Shown piece after piece: positions 1 to 10,166 of a stretch of 64,000 nt of DNA; the first letter of the stretch is position 1; every line of letters begins with the position of its first letter. The position numbers were made by a program, and so were the translations under genes. The stretch is from NCBI RefSeq assembly GCF_002259485.1, contig NZ_NPGA01000020.1, positions 620,001 through 684,000 of the forward strand, in the 5' to 3' direction. Origin of the DNA: Rhodococcus sp. 14-1411-2a (GTDB lineage: Bacteria > Actinomycetota > Actinomycetes > Mycobacteriales > Mycobacteriaceae). The notes below the pieces were generated by a model. The model was not told the DNA's origin and made no database searches. It saw only the letters and a program-made list of their open reading frames with translations.

Positions 1-1440
1 CAACGAGCTGTTCTGCGCCAGCTTGACCCCCAGCGACGGGACCATTTCCTTGAGCTTGGGCTGCCACGCGTCGTACTTGTCACCGAAGCACCGCTGCAGC
101 ACGTCCAGCATGGCCGGAACGGCGGTGGATGCGCCGGGAGAGGCACCGAGCAGTCCGGCGATGGTGCCGTCCGCTGCGTTGACCACAGCGGTGCCGAACT
201 CGAGCACACCGCCGCGACCCTTCTTGCGGATCACCTGGACGCGCTGACCCGCGGTGACCAGCTCCCAGTTCTCGCCGAGCACCGAGGGCGCGAACTCGCG
301 CAGCGTCTCGACACGATCTGCCTGCGACTGAGCCAGTTCACTGACCAGATACTTGACGAGTCCGAGTTCGGTCACACCGACCCCGAGCATCGACATCAGG
401 TTTCCGGGCTTCACCGAGGTGGGCAGGTCGGTGATCTTGCCCTGCTTGAGGAACTTGGGCGACCAGCCGGCGTACGGGCCGAACAGCAGACCCTGCTGGC
501 CGTTGATCACGCGGGTGTCGAGGTGCGGGACCGACATCGGCGGAGCACCGACCGAAGCCTTGCCGTACACCTTGGCCGAGTGCTGCTCGATCAGAGCCGG
601 ATCGGTGCACCGCAACCACTCGCCGCTGACCGGGAAGCCGCCGAATCCCTTGATCTCCGCGATTCCGGACTTCTGCAGCAGGTGCAGTGCGCCGCCGCCT
701 GCGCCGACGAACACGAACTTGGCGTTGACGGTCTTCTTGACGCCGGTGCGCTGGTTGGCGACCTTGACGTCCCAGCTGCCGTCGGACTGCTTGGTGATGT
801 TGCGCACATCGTGTCCGAAGTGCACTGTGCCGCCCGCGGACGACAGGTAGTTCAGCAGTTGCTTGGTGAGCGCACCGAAGTCGACGTCGGTGCCTTCCTG
901 ACTCCAGTTCAGGGCCACGGGATCGGAGAAGTCACGGCCCTTGGCCATCAACGGCAGTCGCGCCGAGAACTCGTCCTCGGAGTCGATGTACTCCATGCCT
1001 GCGAACAGTGGGTTGCCCACGAGCGCCTCGTACCGCGCACGGAGGTACTTCACGTTCTCGGCCCCGTGCACGAAGCTCACGTGCGGAATGGGGTTGATGA
1101 AGTTCTTGGCGTCGGAGAGCACACCGGTCTCGATGCCGTGTGCCCAGAACTGACGCGACACCTGGAACTGCTCGTTGACGTTGAGCGCCTTGGCGATATC
1201 GACGCTGCCGTCCTTGTTCTGCGGCGTGTAGTTCAGTTCGCACAGTGCCGAGTGGCCGGTGCCCGCGTTGTTCCACGCGTCGCTGCTCTCGGCTGCGGCC
1301 GCGTCGAGCCGCTCGTAGACGTCGATCGACCAGTTCGGCTCGAGCTGACGGAGCAGCGCACCGAGGGTGGCGCTCATGATTCCGGCACCGACCAGAACGA
1401 CGTCGGTCTTGATCCGCTTACCCTGCTCATCTTTGGACAC
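1..1440 (-). CDS. mqo: Malate:quinone oxidoreductase, 3' end outside window
   Basis: Membrane-associated FAD enzyme that oxidises malate to oxaloacetate and passes electrons to the quinone pool. The N-terminus has a dinucleotide-binding segment ([15 protein letters not shown], residues 13-27), followed by the Mqo-typical stretch [18 protein letters not shown]; about 480 residues are present of a usual 490-500. The gene runs off the left edge, so the C-terminus is missing. I chose the GTG at 1440, where the family N-terminus aligns and an AAGGAAG lies about 13 bases upstream; the spacing is long, so the start is less certain than the identity. It is divergent from the hydrolase at 1633. M. tuberculosis has mqo at the same place (Rv2852c). 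Confidence 0.95.
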   Translation of the reverse strand, partial: MSKDEQGKRIKTDVVLVGAGIMSATLGALLRQLEPNWSIDVYERLDAAAAESSDAWNNAGTGHSALCELNYTPQNKDGSVDIAKALNVNEQFQVSRQFWAHGIETGVLSDAKNFINPIPHVSFVHGAENVKYLRARYEALVGNPLFAGMEYIDSEDEFSARLPLMAKGRDFSDPVALNWSQEGTDVDFGALTKQLLNYLSSAGGTVHFGHDVRNITKQSDGSWDVKVANQRTGVKKTVNAKFVFVGAGGGALHLLQKSGIAEIKGFGGFPVSGEWLRCTDPALIEQHSAKVYGKASVGAPPMSVPHLDTRVINGQQGLLFGPYAGWSPKFLKQGKITDLPTSVKPGNLMSMLGVGVTELGLVKYLVSELAQSQADRVETLREFAPSVLGENWELVTAGQRVQVIRKKGRGGVLEFGTAVVNAADGTIAGLLGASPGASTAVPAMLDVLQRCFGDKYDAWQPKLKEMVPSLGVKLAQNSSL

Positions 1441-1632
1441 TGGAGAATCGACTTCCTTGTCTGTGGAGGTCTCGGCCGGTGGCGGTATCGACCGGAGAAC
1501 TCTGCTGTAGAGGGCTACTTCACCCGATGCGGTCAGGTTACTAGCTGGGCCTACCCCGTCGGACACCACGTCAACCCGGTTCCGATTGTGCTCCTCGGAC
1601 GCCGCCCGCGGTGCCCACTACAGTTGTGATCT

Positions 1633-2673
1633 GTGACTACCTGGGTGCCCGACGTCCTCGGCGACGGCTACGAACAGACGACCATTCCACTCGGCAACGA
1701 TCCGGACGGCGAAGGGCAGGTCGAGGCCACTCTCGTGCGGTACCAACCGCCCGGTGCCGCCAACTTCGAGCGTTCGGTGATCTACGTCCACGGGTTCACC
1801 GACTACTTCTTCCAGCGCCACATCGCCGAGCACTTCGCAGCGCAGGGATACGCCTTCTACGCCCTGGACCTGCGTAAATGCGGACGCTCGCGCCGCGAGG
1901 GCCAGACCGCACACTTCGTGACCGATCTGGCGATGTACGACGCCGAGCTGAACGAGGCTCTCGCCCTGGTCCGCACGGAACGCCCGGGTGCCCCGGTCCT
2001 ACTCATGGCGCACTCGACCGGCGGCCTCGTACTGCCGCTATGGCTGAACCGTCTCAACCGTCAGGAGGGCGGATCGGCCGGGCTGGGCCTGTCGGGTGTG
2101 GTCCTCAACAGCCCGTGGTTCGATCTGCAGGGCCCACCTGCCATCCGCAGCGTCGGTACCGCCGCGATCGACGTCATCGGCAGGTTCCGGTCCAAGGCAC
2201 AGGTTCCCGGCGGCGGGCTCGATACGTACGGGTTGTCGCTCGCGGCATCGGAAAACGGCGAGTGGGACTACGACCTCGACTGGAAGCCCCTGGCCGGCTT
2301 CCCCATCACCTTCGGGTGGATTCGCGCCGTCCGCCACGGACACGCCGAACTTCATCGCGGCCTCGACATCGGTATCCCCGCACTGATTCTGCGCTCCAAG
2401 GTGACGCACTTCTCGCGCCGATACAGCTCCGCAGTCGACGCCGCAGACGCCGTACTCGACGTTCGCCAGATCGCGCGCTGGGCGGGCTGCCTGGGCGACC
2501 GCACCACGATCGTGCCCATCGAGGGAGCCCGCCACGACGTCTTCCTGTCCACCGAGACTCCACGCGCTCGGGCCTTCGAGGAAATGGACGAGTGGATCGA
2601 GTGGTTGCACCGAAGCGAGAGCACCGACCACGCGTCGGGCAAGGACCACACCGAGAGCGGGCACATTTCATGA
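1633..2673 (+). CDS. Alpha/beta hydrolase (monoacylglycerol lipase / serine aminopeptidase S33 type)
   Basis: A 346-residue cytosolic alpha/beta hydrolase with a YVHGFTDY oxyanion-type segment near residue 51 and a nucleophile elbow AHSTGG (Ser about 128); a late His (GARHDVF) could complete the triad. The fold resembles lysophospholipase and S33 enzymes; the substrate is unknown. The start is GTG with no Shine-Dalgarno. A TACAGT -10 hexamer at 1619-1624 puts the transcript start within a base or two of the GTG, so the message may be leaderless. Its stop overlaps the start of mycothione reductase (ATGA), so the two are cotranslated, as for Rv2854-Rv2855. Confidence 0.85.
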   Translation: MTTWVPDVLGDGYEQTTIPLGNDPDGEGQVEATLVRYQPPGAANFERSVIYVHGFTDYFFQRHIAEHFAAQGYAFYALDLRKCGRSRREGQTAHFVTDLAMYDAELNEALALVRTERPGAPVLLMAHSTGGLVLPLWLNRLNRQEGGSAGLGLSGVVLNSPWFDLQGPPAIRSVGTAAIDVIGRFRSKAQVPGGGLDTYGLSLAASENGEWDYDLDWKPLAGFPITFGWIRAVRHGHAELHRGLDIGIPALILRSKVTHFSRRYSSAVDAADAVLDVRQIARWAGCLGDRTTIVPIEGARHDVFLSTETPRARAFEEMDEWIEWLHRSESTDHASGKDHTESGHIS

Positions 2674-4055
2674 CCGAGCATTTCGACGTCGCGATCATCG
2701 GCTCCGGATCCGGCAACTCGATCGCCGATTCGCGCTTCGAAGACAAGAAGATCGCTCTGATCGAGGAGAACTCGACCTTCGGCGGCACCTGCCTCAACGT
2801 CGGCTGCATCCCCACCAAGATGTTCGTCTACGCCGCCGAGGTTGCGCGGACGGTACGCGATTCCTCGAAATACGGTGTCGACGCCCACGTGGACGCAGTG
2901 CGCTGGCCGGACATCGTCGATCGCGTCTTCGGCCGCATCGACCCGATCTCGGAGGGCGGCAAGCGTTACCGCGCCGAAGGCAGCCCCAATCTCACCCTGT
3001 TCGAGGGTCACGCGCGCTTCGTCGGCCCGCGCACCATCGACACCGGCACCGGCGCCGTGATCACCGCCGACCAGATCGTCGTCGCCGCCGGATCGCGTCC
3101 GACGGTGCCGCAGGCCATCGCCGATTCGGGTGTCGCGTACCACACCAACAGTGATGTGATGCGTCTCCGCGAGCTACCCGAGCACCTGGTGATTCTCGGA
3201 TCCGGTTACATCGCAGCAGAATTCGCGCACGTCTTCTCGGCTCTCGGCTCCAAGGTGTCGATCGTCGCCCGCAAGGACACCTTGCTCCGCGCACTCGACG
3301 CCGACATCTCGAAGCGATTCACCGAGCTCGCCCGCGCCAAGTGGGACGTACACCTCGACTCCGGCGAGACCACTCCCCTGTCCGAGGGCGGGTTGCACGG
3401 GGTCCAACTCGCCGACGGCACCAAGGTCCTCGGCGATGCGTTCCTCGTCGCCGTGGGCCGCGAGCCCAACGGAGACCGTCTCGATCCGGCTGCGGCAGGC
3501 ATCGAGCTCGACGACGAAGGCCGCATCGTGGTGGACGAATTCGGCCGCACCACGGCCGAGGGAGTGTTCGCACTGGGCGACGTATCGTCTCCGTACCAAC
3601 TCAAGCATGTGGCCAACCAGGAAGCTCGGGTCGTTCAGTACAACCTGCTGCAGGACGCGTGGCACGGCGACACCTCGACGCTACGGAAGAACGACCATCG
3701 GTTCGTTCCCGCTGCGGTGTTCACCGATCCCCAGATCGCCGAGGTGGGCATGACCGAAGAGCACGCCCGCGACGCCGGCCTGGACATCACCGTCAAGGTC
3801 CAGAACTACGGAGATGTCGCCTACGGCTGGGCCATGGAGGACAGCGAAGGTCTGTGCAAGATCATCGCCGAGAAGGGCACCGGGAAGATCCTCGGCGCGC
3901 ACATCATCGGCGCACAGGCCCCCACGTTGATCCAGCCACTCATCCAGGCCATGAGCTTCGGTTTGTCCGCCCAGGACATGGCCCGCGGTCAGTACTGGAT
4001 CCACCCCGGTCTTCCCGAGGTGGTCGAGAACGCTCTCCTGGGACTCGAACTGTAG
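2670..4055 (+). CDS. mtr: Mycothione reductase
   Basis: Flavoprotein disulfide reductase (461 residues) that reduces mycothiol disulfide with NADPH, maintaining the main low-molecular-weight thiol of actinobacteria. It shows the FAD-binding GSGSGN near residue 11, the redox pair in [13 protein letters not shown] (Cys41 and Cys46), an NAD(P)-binding [11 protein letters not shown] segment, the FAD motif FALGDVSS, and a C-terminal catalytic HPGLPE. GSGSGN and the lack of a glutathione reductase signature favour mycothione over glutathione. The ATG at 2670 overlaps the stop of the hydrolase upstream. The identity matches the syntenic position of Rv2855. Confidence 0.93.
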   Translation: MTEHFDVAIIGSGSGNSIADSRFEDKKIALIEENSTFGGTCLNVGCIPTKMFVYAAEVARTVRDSSKYGVDAHVDAVRWPDIVDRVFGRIDPISEGGKRYRAEGSPNLTLFEGHARFVGPRTIDTGTGAVITADQIVVAAGSRPTVPQAIADSGVAYHTNSDVMRLRELPEHLVILGSGYIAAEFAHVFSALGSKVSIVARKDTLLRALDADISKRFTELARAKWDVHLDSGETTPLSEGGLHGVQLADGTKVLGDAFLVAVGREPNGDRLDPAAAGIELDDEGRIVVDEFGRTTAEGVFALGDVSSPYQLKHVANQEARVVQYNLLQDAWHGDTSTLRKNDHRFVPAAVFTDPQIAEVGMTEEHARDAGLDITVKVQNYGDVAYGWAMEDSEGLCKIIAEKGTGKILGAHIIGAQAPTLIQPLIQAMSFGLSAQDMARGQYWIHPGLPEVVENALLGLEL

Positions 4056-4062
4056 TTCCGGT

Positions 4063-4629
4063 TCACCAGGGGCTGGTGCGGAGCACGATCTCGGTGGCCA
4101 GCGCAGCCGGCTCGTCGGCGACGACATTCGCGCTGCCGTCGAGTTGGACCACGCGGAAGTCCGCGTAGACGAACCGTCCGCTCGCGTCGGCGGATGCGCG
4201 GCCCAACGAGGACCCGACGACCAATGTCGTCGGCAGCTCGACCGGGGGGCAATCCGCGCCGCGTACGGTTCCCTGCTCGTCCGCGATCGCGGGGTGGCAC
4301 CGGTTCACCGCGATCAGACTTGCGAAGCGTCCGAAGGTCTTGGCGGCCAACGTCCATGCCGTTTCCGCACCCGCTCCGCTGCCGACGAGGTGCACCCACG
4401 ACAGCTTCAGCTCGTCGAGAACCGTCAGGATTGCCTCGTCGCTGATGCCGTCGATGCTCTCCAGCGCAACAGTTTTCAGATCCGAATTGTGCAACCGTTC
4501 ACTGACGGCGTCGTAGACATCCACCGGATCGCCTGCATCGGGAAGCAAGAGAACGGCGTGCCTGCTGTCCGGGCCTGCGACTCGCACCGAACATTGCCCA
4601 CCCGCAGCACTCACATGCGTGAACTCCAT
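4063..4629 (-). CDS. Small alpha/beta-hydrolase-fold protein
   Basis: A short hydrolase-like protein (about 188 residues from the ATG at 4629; a GTG at 4662 would add 11 residues). It has the beta-strand HAVLLLPDAG and an elbow-like VGSGAGAE, where the nucleophile position would be Ser in GSGAG, but it lacks the cap domain and I cannot place a confident catalytic triad. It may be a degenerate or non-catalytic hydrolase. It is convergent with mtr (7 bases between stops) and divergent from the GntR/ABC operon. Function unknown. Confidence 0.7.
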   Translation of the reverse strand: MEFTHVSAAGGQCSVRVAGPDSRHAVLLLPDAGDPVDVYDAVSERLHNSDLKTVALESIDGISDEAILTVLDELKLSWVHLVGSGAGAETAWTLAAKTFGRFASLIAVNRCHPAIADEQGTVRGADCPPVELPTTLVVGSSLGRASADASGRFVYADFRVVQLDGSANVVADEPAALATEIVLRTSPW

Positions 4630-4649
4630 GGGGACGACGGTACTGCCTC

Positions 4650-4693
4650 TTGCGCCGACCACGCGTCGGTTCTATGGTTAGTTACATGAGTAA
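4650..4693 (+). promoter_or_regulatory. Predicted promoter and operator of the GntR-ABC operon
   Basis: TTGCGC (4650-4655), 17 bases, then TATGGT (4673-4678): a good vegetative promoter for this group. An inverted repeat TTAC-ATGA-GTAA (4682-4693) covers the expected transcription start, where a GntR-family repressor could block initiation. Both calls come from the sequence by eye; no binding data. Confidence 0.5.
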
Positions 4694-4739
4694 TGAACCA
4701 CTGAGGCAAGCAACCTCGACGCACCGGCGGCGGTTCTGA
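4686..4739 (+). CDS. Possible 17-residue leader peptide ahead of gntR
   Basis: An ATG at 4686 opens a 17-codon frame (MSNEPLRQATSTHRRRF) whose TGA overlaps the GntR start as TGATG. The predicted promoter places +1 at about 4685, so this ORF would be leaderless, while the GntR ATG at 4739 has only a poor Shine-Dalgarno. Translational coupling through the leader is inferred. It is basic at the C-terminus and has no recognised homologue. It may be a chance frame. Confidence 0.35.
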   Translation: MSNEPLRQATSTHRRRF

Positions 4740-5098
4740 TGGACGAGGGCAGGCCTATCTTCCTGCAGATTGCCGAGATGATCGAGAACTCGATCATCGA
4801 CGGCTCCCTTTCAGAGGAAGAGCAGGTCCCCTCGACCAACGAACTGGCCGCATTCCATCGAATCAACCCGGCCACCGCAGGAAAGGGACTCGCCAAGCTC
4901 GTCGCCGACGGTGTCGTCTACAAGAAACGAGGTATCGGAATGTTCGTGACCACAGGCGCTCGGGACGCTCTTCGATTCCGTCGCCGAGACCTCTTCGCTC
5001 GCCAGTACATCGATCCGCTCGTCACCGAGGCTCGCAAGCTCGGCATGACCGTCGACGAACTCAAGACCATGCTCGACAACTGGGAGGCAGCACGATGA
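4739..5098 (+). CDS. GntR-family regulator, YtrA subfamily
   Basis: A 119-residue repressor-type protein with an N-terminal winged helix (residues about 5-72; RPIFLQIAEMIENSI, then VPSTNELAAFHRINPATAGKG as the recognition region) and only a short C-terminal dimerisation helix. That layout is typical of YtrA regulators, which sit in front of the ABC transporter they control. Its stop overlaps the ATPase start (ATGA at 5095), so the three genes form one operon. It probably represses its own promoter at 4650-4693; the inducer is unknown, but in other bacteria YtrA systems respond to cell-wall-active compounds. Confidence 0.9.
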   Translation: MDEGRPIFLQIAEMIENSIIDGSLSEEEQVPSTNELAAFHRINPATAGKGLAKLVADGVVYKKRGIGMFVTTGARDALRFRRRDLFARQYIDPLVTEARKLGMTVDELKTMLDNWEAAR

Positions 5099-6012
5099 GC
5101 GTCCACACCCTCGACTCGTTCGACGAACCCAGCAGCATCGTTGCGTCGGCCACGCACCTGACCAAGAATTTCGGCTCGTTCACCGCGGTGGACGATGTGA
5201 GTTTCGAGATCGAACGCAACAAGATCTACGGCTTCCTCGGCCGCAACGGCGCGGGTAAGACCACCGTCATGCAGATGATGACGGCTCAAATGCGCCAGAG
5301 CGCCGGGGACATCTCGGTATTCGGACAACGTCCGTGGGAAAACCCTCACGCGCTCGGTCACGTGTGCTTCGTCAAGGAAAGCCAGAAATATCCCGACGAT
5401 CTCAAGGTCAAGCACGCCGTCTCGCACGCGTCACATGTCCTTCCACACTGGGACGGCGACTTCGCCGCCGAGTTGCTGCGCGACTTCGACCTGCCCCTCG
5501 GCCGCAAGATCAAGAAGCTCTCGCGAGGAATGACGTCGGCTCTCGGAATCGTCATCGGACTCGCGTCGCGTGCACCACTGACCTTTTTCGACGAGCCCTA
5601 CTTGGGACTGGACGCGGTCTCGCGACACCTGTTCTACGACAGATTGCTGGCCGACTACGCCGAGCACCCCAGGACCATGGTTCTGTCCACTCACCTCATC
5701 GATGAGGTCAGCGATCTCATCGAACACGTGATCCTCATCGACAAGGGCAGGATCGTGCTCGACGACGAGTCGGATACCCTGCGCGAGAGTGCGTTCGAGA
5801 TCACCGGTCCTGCGCCGGCTGTCGACGCGTTCGCCGCTGCTCACCGGACCCTGCACCGCTCCGCTCTTGGACCGAGCGTACGAACGACGATCGACGCCCG
5901 ACTGACTGCTCAGCAGAGATCCGACGGCCGAGCCGCAGGGCTCACCATCGAAGCTGTTCCACTGCAGCAGTTGATCATCGAACGCACCACCGCCGAGGAG
6001 GCGTTGTCATGA
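5095..6012 (+). CDS. ABC transporter ATP-binding protein
   Basis: A 305-residue nucleotide-binding subunit. Walker A is GRNGAGKTT (residues 49-57), the signature region is LSRGMTSALGI (a diverged LSxGQ), Walker B is LTFFDEPYLGLD, and the H-loop is STHLIDE. The C-terminal 70 residues extend beyond the ATPase core. It overlaps both neighbours by four bases. With one ATPase and one membrane protein it should form a homodimeric exporter-type complex; the substrate cannot be read from sequence. Confidence 0.93.
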   Translation: MSVHTLDSFDEPSSIVASATHLTKNFGSFTAVDDVSFEIERNKIYGFLGRNGAGKTTVMQMMTAQMRQSAGDISVFGQRPWENPHALGHVCFVKESQKYPDDLKVKHAVSHASHVLPHWDGDFAAELLRDFDLPLGRKIKKLSRGMTSALGIVIGLASRAPLTFFDEPYLGLDAVSRHLFYDRLLADYAEHPRTMVLSTHLIDEVSDLIEHVILIDKGRIVLDDESDTLRESAFEITGPAPAVDAFAAAHRTLHRSALGPSVRTTIDARLTAQQRSDGRAAGLTIEAVPLQQLIIERTTAEEALS

Positions 6013-6704
6013 AACGGATACTGAACGTAGCTCGCATCCACAACACTTCGTGGGCAACGACATTCGTGTGGCCGATGGCGGTTCTCGCGATTGCCTTCGT
6101 GATCACCTTCGGCATATTTCTGGTCATCCCGACCACAGACTCCGAATACAACTTCACCGGTAGCGTCTTCTCGATCTATGGATTCGCCATGGCGTTCTAC
6201 ATCACCGCGATCACTCAGTGCTTTCCCTATGCCCTGGGTCTGAGCATCACTCGCCGCGAATTCCTCACCGCCACAGCGTTGGTAGGTGTATGCCAGTCGA
6301 TTGCATTCGGCACGATCATCTACGTGCTGTCCTTGATCGAAGCAGCCACGGATGGATTCGGCCTGAAACTGCGAATGTTCGGCATCGCTCGGTACGCGAC
6401 AGACAATCCGTTGGTGCAGTGGGCCGCACTCGTTACCGTCATGCTGCTCCTCGGCGGCTTCGGTGCATTCATCGGCGTCGTGTATCGACGGTTCCGCACC
6501 AACGGATTGTTCACCCTCGGACTCGGAGCGCTAGTAGTCTTCGGCGGCGGATCTGTACTCGTGACCTGGCAGAACTGGTGGCCCAACGTCGGCGATTTCT
6601 TCACCGACACACCGCGAATTCTGCTACTGGTCGTCATTCCGTTGACCATCACGGCGATACTGTCTGCGGCCAGCTGGTTCGGTCTGCTCAAAGCAACTGC
6701 GTGA
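6009..6704 (+). CDS. ABC transporter membrane subunit
   Basis: A 231-residue integral membrane protein with six predicted helices (starting near residues 18, 54, 90, 134, 164 and 204) and no export signal. It overlaps the ATPase stop by four bases and is the permease of the GntR-regulated ABC system. Its 3' end overlaps the end of convergent cobQ by 17 bases, so there is no room for a classical terminator between them. Confidence 0.85.
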   Translation: MKRILNVARIHNTSWATTFVWPMAVLAIAFVITFGIFLVIPTTDSEYNFTGSVFSIYGFAMAFYITAITQCFPYALGLSITRREFLTATALVGVCQSIAFGTIIYVLSLIEAATDGFGLKLRMFGIARYATDNPLVQWAALVTVMLLLGGFGAFIGVVYRRFRTNGLFTLGLGALVVFGGGSVLVTWQNWWPNVGDFFTDTPRILLLVVIPLTITAILSAASWFGLLKATA

Positions 6705-8223
6705 CAATGGTGTCGAGGCCCGGATCGACGCCGTGCTCGATGAGGTCGAGTACGGCGTCGACGTCGAGGTTGTCTTCCACCAGATCGGCCAACAGATCCA
6801 ACTGCTGCTCCCGCAGTGCCGCGACCGACGTGTCGGGTGCCACCTCGAATCCCGTACGACCCGACTTCTCTGCCACCCAGGTGAGCAGGGAGCGACGGAA
6901 ATCGTCGGACTCGAGCAATCCGTGCCAGTGGGTACCCAGAACGCTGCCGCGTAGGCTGCCTTCGGCGATACCCGACGCGGTGGTCGACAAGGCGTCGTCG
7001 CCGTTTCGTGCGACCCTGCCGTGGTGAATCTCGTAGCCCGACACGGGATTCGGGCCGAACTGTATCGACTGCCCCGCCACCTGCGCGAGTACCTTGTCGG
7101 CTGCGAACTCGATGTCGAGATCGAGCAGACCGAGACCCCGGACTGCCCCCGCTCCGGATTCGACGGTGTCGTCGATCGTTCGGCCCAACATCTGATAGCC
7201 ACCGCAGATCCCCAGAACCGGAAGGCCCGCAGCCCCGCGTGCCGCAATCGCATCGGCAAGACCGGTGCGCCGCAACCACTCCAGGTCCGACACGGTGGAC
7301 TTGCTGCCCGGAACGACCACCAGATCCACATCCTCGAGCCGGGACGGCTCGGTGACCCAGTGGACCGACACCCCGGGCTCGCAGGCCAACGCCTCGACAT
7401 CGGTGGTGTTGGAGATTCTCGGCAAACGCACCGCAGCGACGCGCAACCACTGCGAGCCGTGCGGTGCACGCGGCCGCCCCACCGGAGCATCGGGAACGGT
7501 TCCGAGTGAATCCTCGGCGTCCATCCACAATCCGTCTGCGAAGGGAACGACACCGTACGTCGGACGTCCCGTCAACGCGCGCAACTGATCGAGACCGGGT
7601 GCCAGCAGAGCAGGATCACCGCGGAACTTGTTGATCACGAATCCGGCGACGAGCGCCTGATCCTCCGGAGACAGCACCGCAACGGTGCCGAACAGATGAG
7701 CCAGCACTCCCCCTCGATCGATATCCCCCACCACGATCACCGGAAGAGACGCCGCCGTCGCCAACCCCATGTTGGCCAGGTCCGTGGCGCGCAGATTGAT
7801 CTCGGCGGGCGAGCCCGCCCCCTCGCAGATCACCACATCGAATTCCTCACGCAGAGAGGCCAATTCGTCTGCCACCACGGCGCGCAACGACTTCCGATGC
7901 TCGATGTAGTTGCTCGCACTCACCTGCGCAACGGCCCGCCCGCGCACCACCAACTGCGAGGTCCGGTCACTCCCCGGTTTCAGCAACACCGGATTGAAGC
8001 GGACACTCGGCTCGAGACCACAGGCCGACGCCTGCATCGCCTGCGCTCGACCGATCTCACCGCCGTCGAGCGTGACCACCGAATTGTTGGACATGTTCTG
8101 CGCCTTGAACGGAGCAACCCGCACGCCCCGTCGTGCCAACATCCGGCACAGGCCGGCGACCAACACACTCTTGCCTGCGTCGGATGTCGTCCCCGCAACC
8201 AGCAAGGCACCTTTCGGATTCAC
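6688..8223 (-). CDS. cobQ: Cobyric acid synthase
   Basis: Cytosolic ATP- and glutamine-dependent amidotransferase (511 residues) that amidates four carboxyl groups of adenosylcobyrinic a,c-diamide in cobalamin synthesis. The N-terminal P-loop-like [18 protein letters not shown] and the CobQ-specific [10 protein letters not shown] lead an ATPase domain; the C-terminal class I glutaminase domain has [10 protein letters not shown] with the nucleophile Cys and HWHG with the late His. MSNNS separates it from CobB. GTG start, 34 bases after the map stop; no strong Shine-Dalgarno. No other cobalamin gene lies in the window. Confidence 0.95.
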   Translation of the reverse strand: MNPKGALLVAGTTSDAGKSVLVAGLCRMLARRGVRVAPFKAQNMSNNSVVTLDGGEIGRAQAMQASACGLEPSVRFNPVLLKPGSDRTSQLVVRGRAVAQVSASNYIEHRKSLRAVVADELASLREEFDVVICEGAGSPAEINLRATDLANMGLATAASLPVIVVGDIDRGGVLAHLFGTVAVLSPEDQALVAGFVINKFRGDPALLAPGLDQLRALTGRPTYGVVPFADGLWMDAEDSLGTVPDAPVGRPRAPHGSQWLRVAAVRLPRISNTTDVEALACEPGVSVHWVTEPSRLEDVDLVVVPGSKSTVSDLEWLRRTGLADAIAARGAAGLPVLGICGGYQMLGRTIDDTVESGAGAVRGLGLLDLDIEFAADKVLAQVAGQSIQFGPNPVSGYEIHHGRVARNGDDALSTTASGIAEGSLRGSVLGTHWHGLLESDDFRRSLLTWVAEKSGRTGFEVAPDTSVAALREQQLDLLADLVEDNLDVDAVLDLIEHGVDPGLDTIVTQLL

Positions 8224-8239
8224 GGCATCGTATTTCTAT

Positions 8240-8255
8240 TCACTCCGCAGGCTCC
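8240..8255 (-). repeat. Single copy of the GGAGCCTGC repeat, map-cobQ gap
   Basis: GGAGCCTGCGGAGTGA, beginning two bases after the map stop on the coding strand. It differs by one base from the core of the repeats at 59791-59841 and shares its first nine bases with the tandem units at 48237-48338. Confidence 0.5.
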
Positions 8256-8257
8256 GC

Positions 8258-9133
8258 TCACGGGAGGGTCAGAATCTCGCTGCCCGTCTCGGTGACCACG
8301 AGAGTGTGCTCGAACTGCGCGGTCCACTTCTTGTCGTGCGTGACGACCGTCCAACCGTCGTCCCACATCTCGGCGTTGATCGTGCCCAGGTTGATCATCG
8401 GTTCGATCGTGAACGTCATACCCGGCTCGATGACGGTGTCCACCGACGGCTGGTCGTAATGCAGAACGACCAGACCGTTGTGGAAGGTGGTACCGATGCC
8501 GTGGCCGGTGAAGTCCTCCACCACGCCGTAGCCGAACCGGTGCGCATACGACTCGATGACGCGGCCGATCACGTTGAGCGCGCGCCCCGGCTTGACCGCC
8601 TTGATGGCACGCATGGTGGCCTCGTGCGTACGTTCGACCAGCAGGCGCGCTTCCTCGGAGACGTTGCCGGCAAGAAAGGTCGCGTTGGTGTCGCCGTGGA
8701 CGCCGTCGATGTACGCGGTGACGTCGATGTTGACGATGTCGCCGTCCTCGATCACGGTGGAATCCGGGATGCCGTGGCAGATGACCTCGTTCAGGGAGGT
8801 GCAGCAGGACTTCGGGAACCCTCGGTAGCCCAACGTGGACGGGTACGCACCGTGATCGATCATGTACTCGTGGGCAATCCGGTCCAGCTCGTCGGTGGTG
8901 ATTCCCGGCGCCACCGCCCGGCCCGCTTCCTGTAGTGCCCTGGCCGCGATCTTCGACGCCACTCGCATCTTCTCGATGACCTCGGGGGTCTGGACCCAGG
9001 GCTCACTGCCTTCGGCCACGGTCGACTTCCAGGCGTATTCGGGGCGCTCGATGGACTTGGGCACCGGGAGGACGGGCGATACGACGCCTGGTACGAGTGG
9101 CTGACGGGGCTTGCTCTCGGCGGTCACAGACAT
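8258..9133 (-). CDS. map: Methionine aminopeptidase, type I
   Basis: Removes the initiator Met from nascent proteins using a dinuclear metal centre. It has 291 residues with an N-terminal extension of about 40 residues (a proline-rich, SH3-binding-like leader also found in mycobacterial MapB). Metal and catalytic residues are visible: [16 protein letters not shown] (two Asp), [12 protein letters not shown] (His), FTIEPM (Glu) and a final Glu in FEHTLVVTE. It is upstream of and in line with cobQ, and divergent from the LuxR regulator. Confidence 0.95.
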   Translation of the reverse strand: MSVTAESKPRQPLVPGVVSPVLPVPKSIERPEYAWKSTVAEGSEPWVQTPEVIEKMRVASKIAARALQEAGRAVAPGITTDELDRIAHEYMIDHGAYPSTLGYRGFPKSCCTSLNEVICHGIPDSTVIEDGDIVNIDVTAYIDGVHGDTNATFLAGNVSEEARLLVERTHEATMRAIKAVKPGRALNVIGRVIESYAHRFGYGVVEDFTGHGIGTTFHNGLVVLHYDQPSVDTVIEPGMTFTIEPMINLGTINAEMWDDGWTVVTHDKKWTAQFEHTLVVTETGSEILTLP

Positions 9134-9272
9134 GGCGTCCAGAGTAGTCGGCTCGTATTCGGCCCCGAACCGCAGCGCAGTGGCCCGTGCCAGTCGAAAC
9201 AGCGCTTGCCGTTGTGGATATGATCTGGATCACGTTCGTCGCTCGTGCATCCGACACGGGAAAGGAAGCTCC

Positions 9273-10145
9273 GTGGTCCATTCGAATCTGTTGCGGCCCC
9301 GTGACGGCGATGCCCTACGCGCCGAACTGCGCCAGGTGGCAGCGGCGTCCGACGTGCCCGTCGTGTTCGGCGGCGAGGTCTCCTCGGAGACCCTGTACCT
9401 GAGTGAATTCCACGGAACCAGAACCCGCGGCCTGGACGGACTCGCCATCCCACCCAGATCCGGCCTCGGCGGGCGAGTCATGGAACAGCGCAGGCCCGCG
9501 GCCGTGAGCGATTACGGCGCGTCGATGTCGATCACCCATCACTTCGACCGACCGGTACTCGGCGAGGGCCTCAAATCGATACTGGCCGTGCCGGTGGTCG
9601 TTGCCGGTGTGGCGCGAATAGTGATGTACGCGGCCCTACGCGAACGCGGCCCCCTCGGAGATCGCGTCGGCGACATCATGACGACCGCCGCCAGGCGTCT
9701 CGGCCAGGAGATCTCCGTGCGTGACGAGGTCGACCGCCGGATCCGTCTGCTGGCGACCACCCGCTCGATGCTCGACTCGGATCTCTCCCGCACGGCCGAA
9801 CTGCGCAGCGTCCACGAGGAACTGTCCGATCTCGCCCGATCTGTCGGTGACGTGGCCATCCGGCGCAGACTCGACGCGGTCGCAGCCCGCGTGGCCGCGT
9901 CGTTCGGCCAGGAGATGCCCCACGACCCGCGGACCCAGGACGTGTCGCAGTCGCTGACACCACGAGAGATCGACGTGATCTCGCAAGTTGCTCTGGGCTG
10001 CACCAACATCGAGGTCGCCGCGCGTTTGTCGATCGGTGCCGAGACCGTCAAGTCGTACCTGCGCAGCGTGATGCGCAAAACCGAATCGCACACTCGATAC
10101 GAAGCCGTGGTGGCCTGCCGTCGACTCGGAGTGCTGCCCTCCTGA
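9273..10145 (+). CDS. GAF-domain LuxR-family transcriptional regulator
   Basis: A 290-residue regulator: residues about 15-150 form a GAF-like sensor domain (GLGGRVMEQRRPAAVSDY is typical), then a helical linker and a C-terminal LuxR helix-turn-helix (LTPREIDVISQVALGCTNIE). The start is set to GTG 9273, preceded by AAAGGAAG at 9261-9268; a longer frame upstream would overlap the map promoter. Such proteins sense small ligands or redox state; the signal and targets are unknown. It stands alone, convergent with the PBP gene. Confidence 0.88.
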   Translation: MVHSNLLRPRDGDALRAELRQVAAASDVPVVFGGEVSSETLYLSEFHGTRTRGLDGLAIPPRSGLGGRVMEQRRPAAVSDYGASMSITHHFDRPVLGEGLKSILAVPVVVAGVARIVMYAALRERGPLGDRVGDIMTTAARRLGQEISVRDEVDRRIRLLATTRSMLDSDLSRTAELRSVHEELSDLARSVGDVAIRRRLDAVAARVAASFGQEMPHDPRTQDVSQSLTPREIDVISQVALGCTNIEVAARLSIGAETVKSYLRSVMRKTESHTRYEAVVACRRLGVLPS

Positions 10146-10166
10146 ACCGGGCACACCGCCGAGCGG

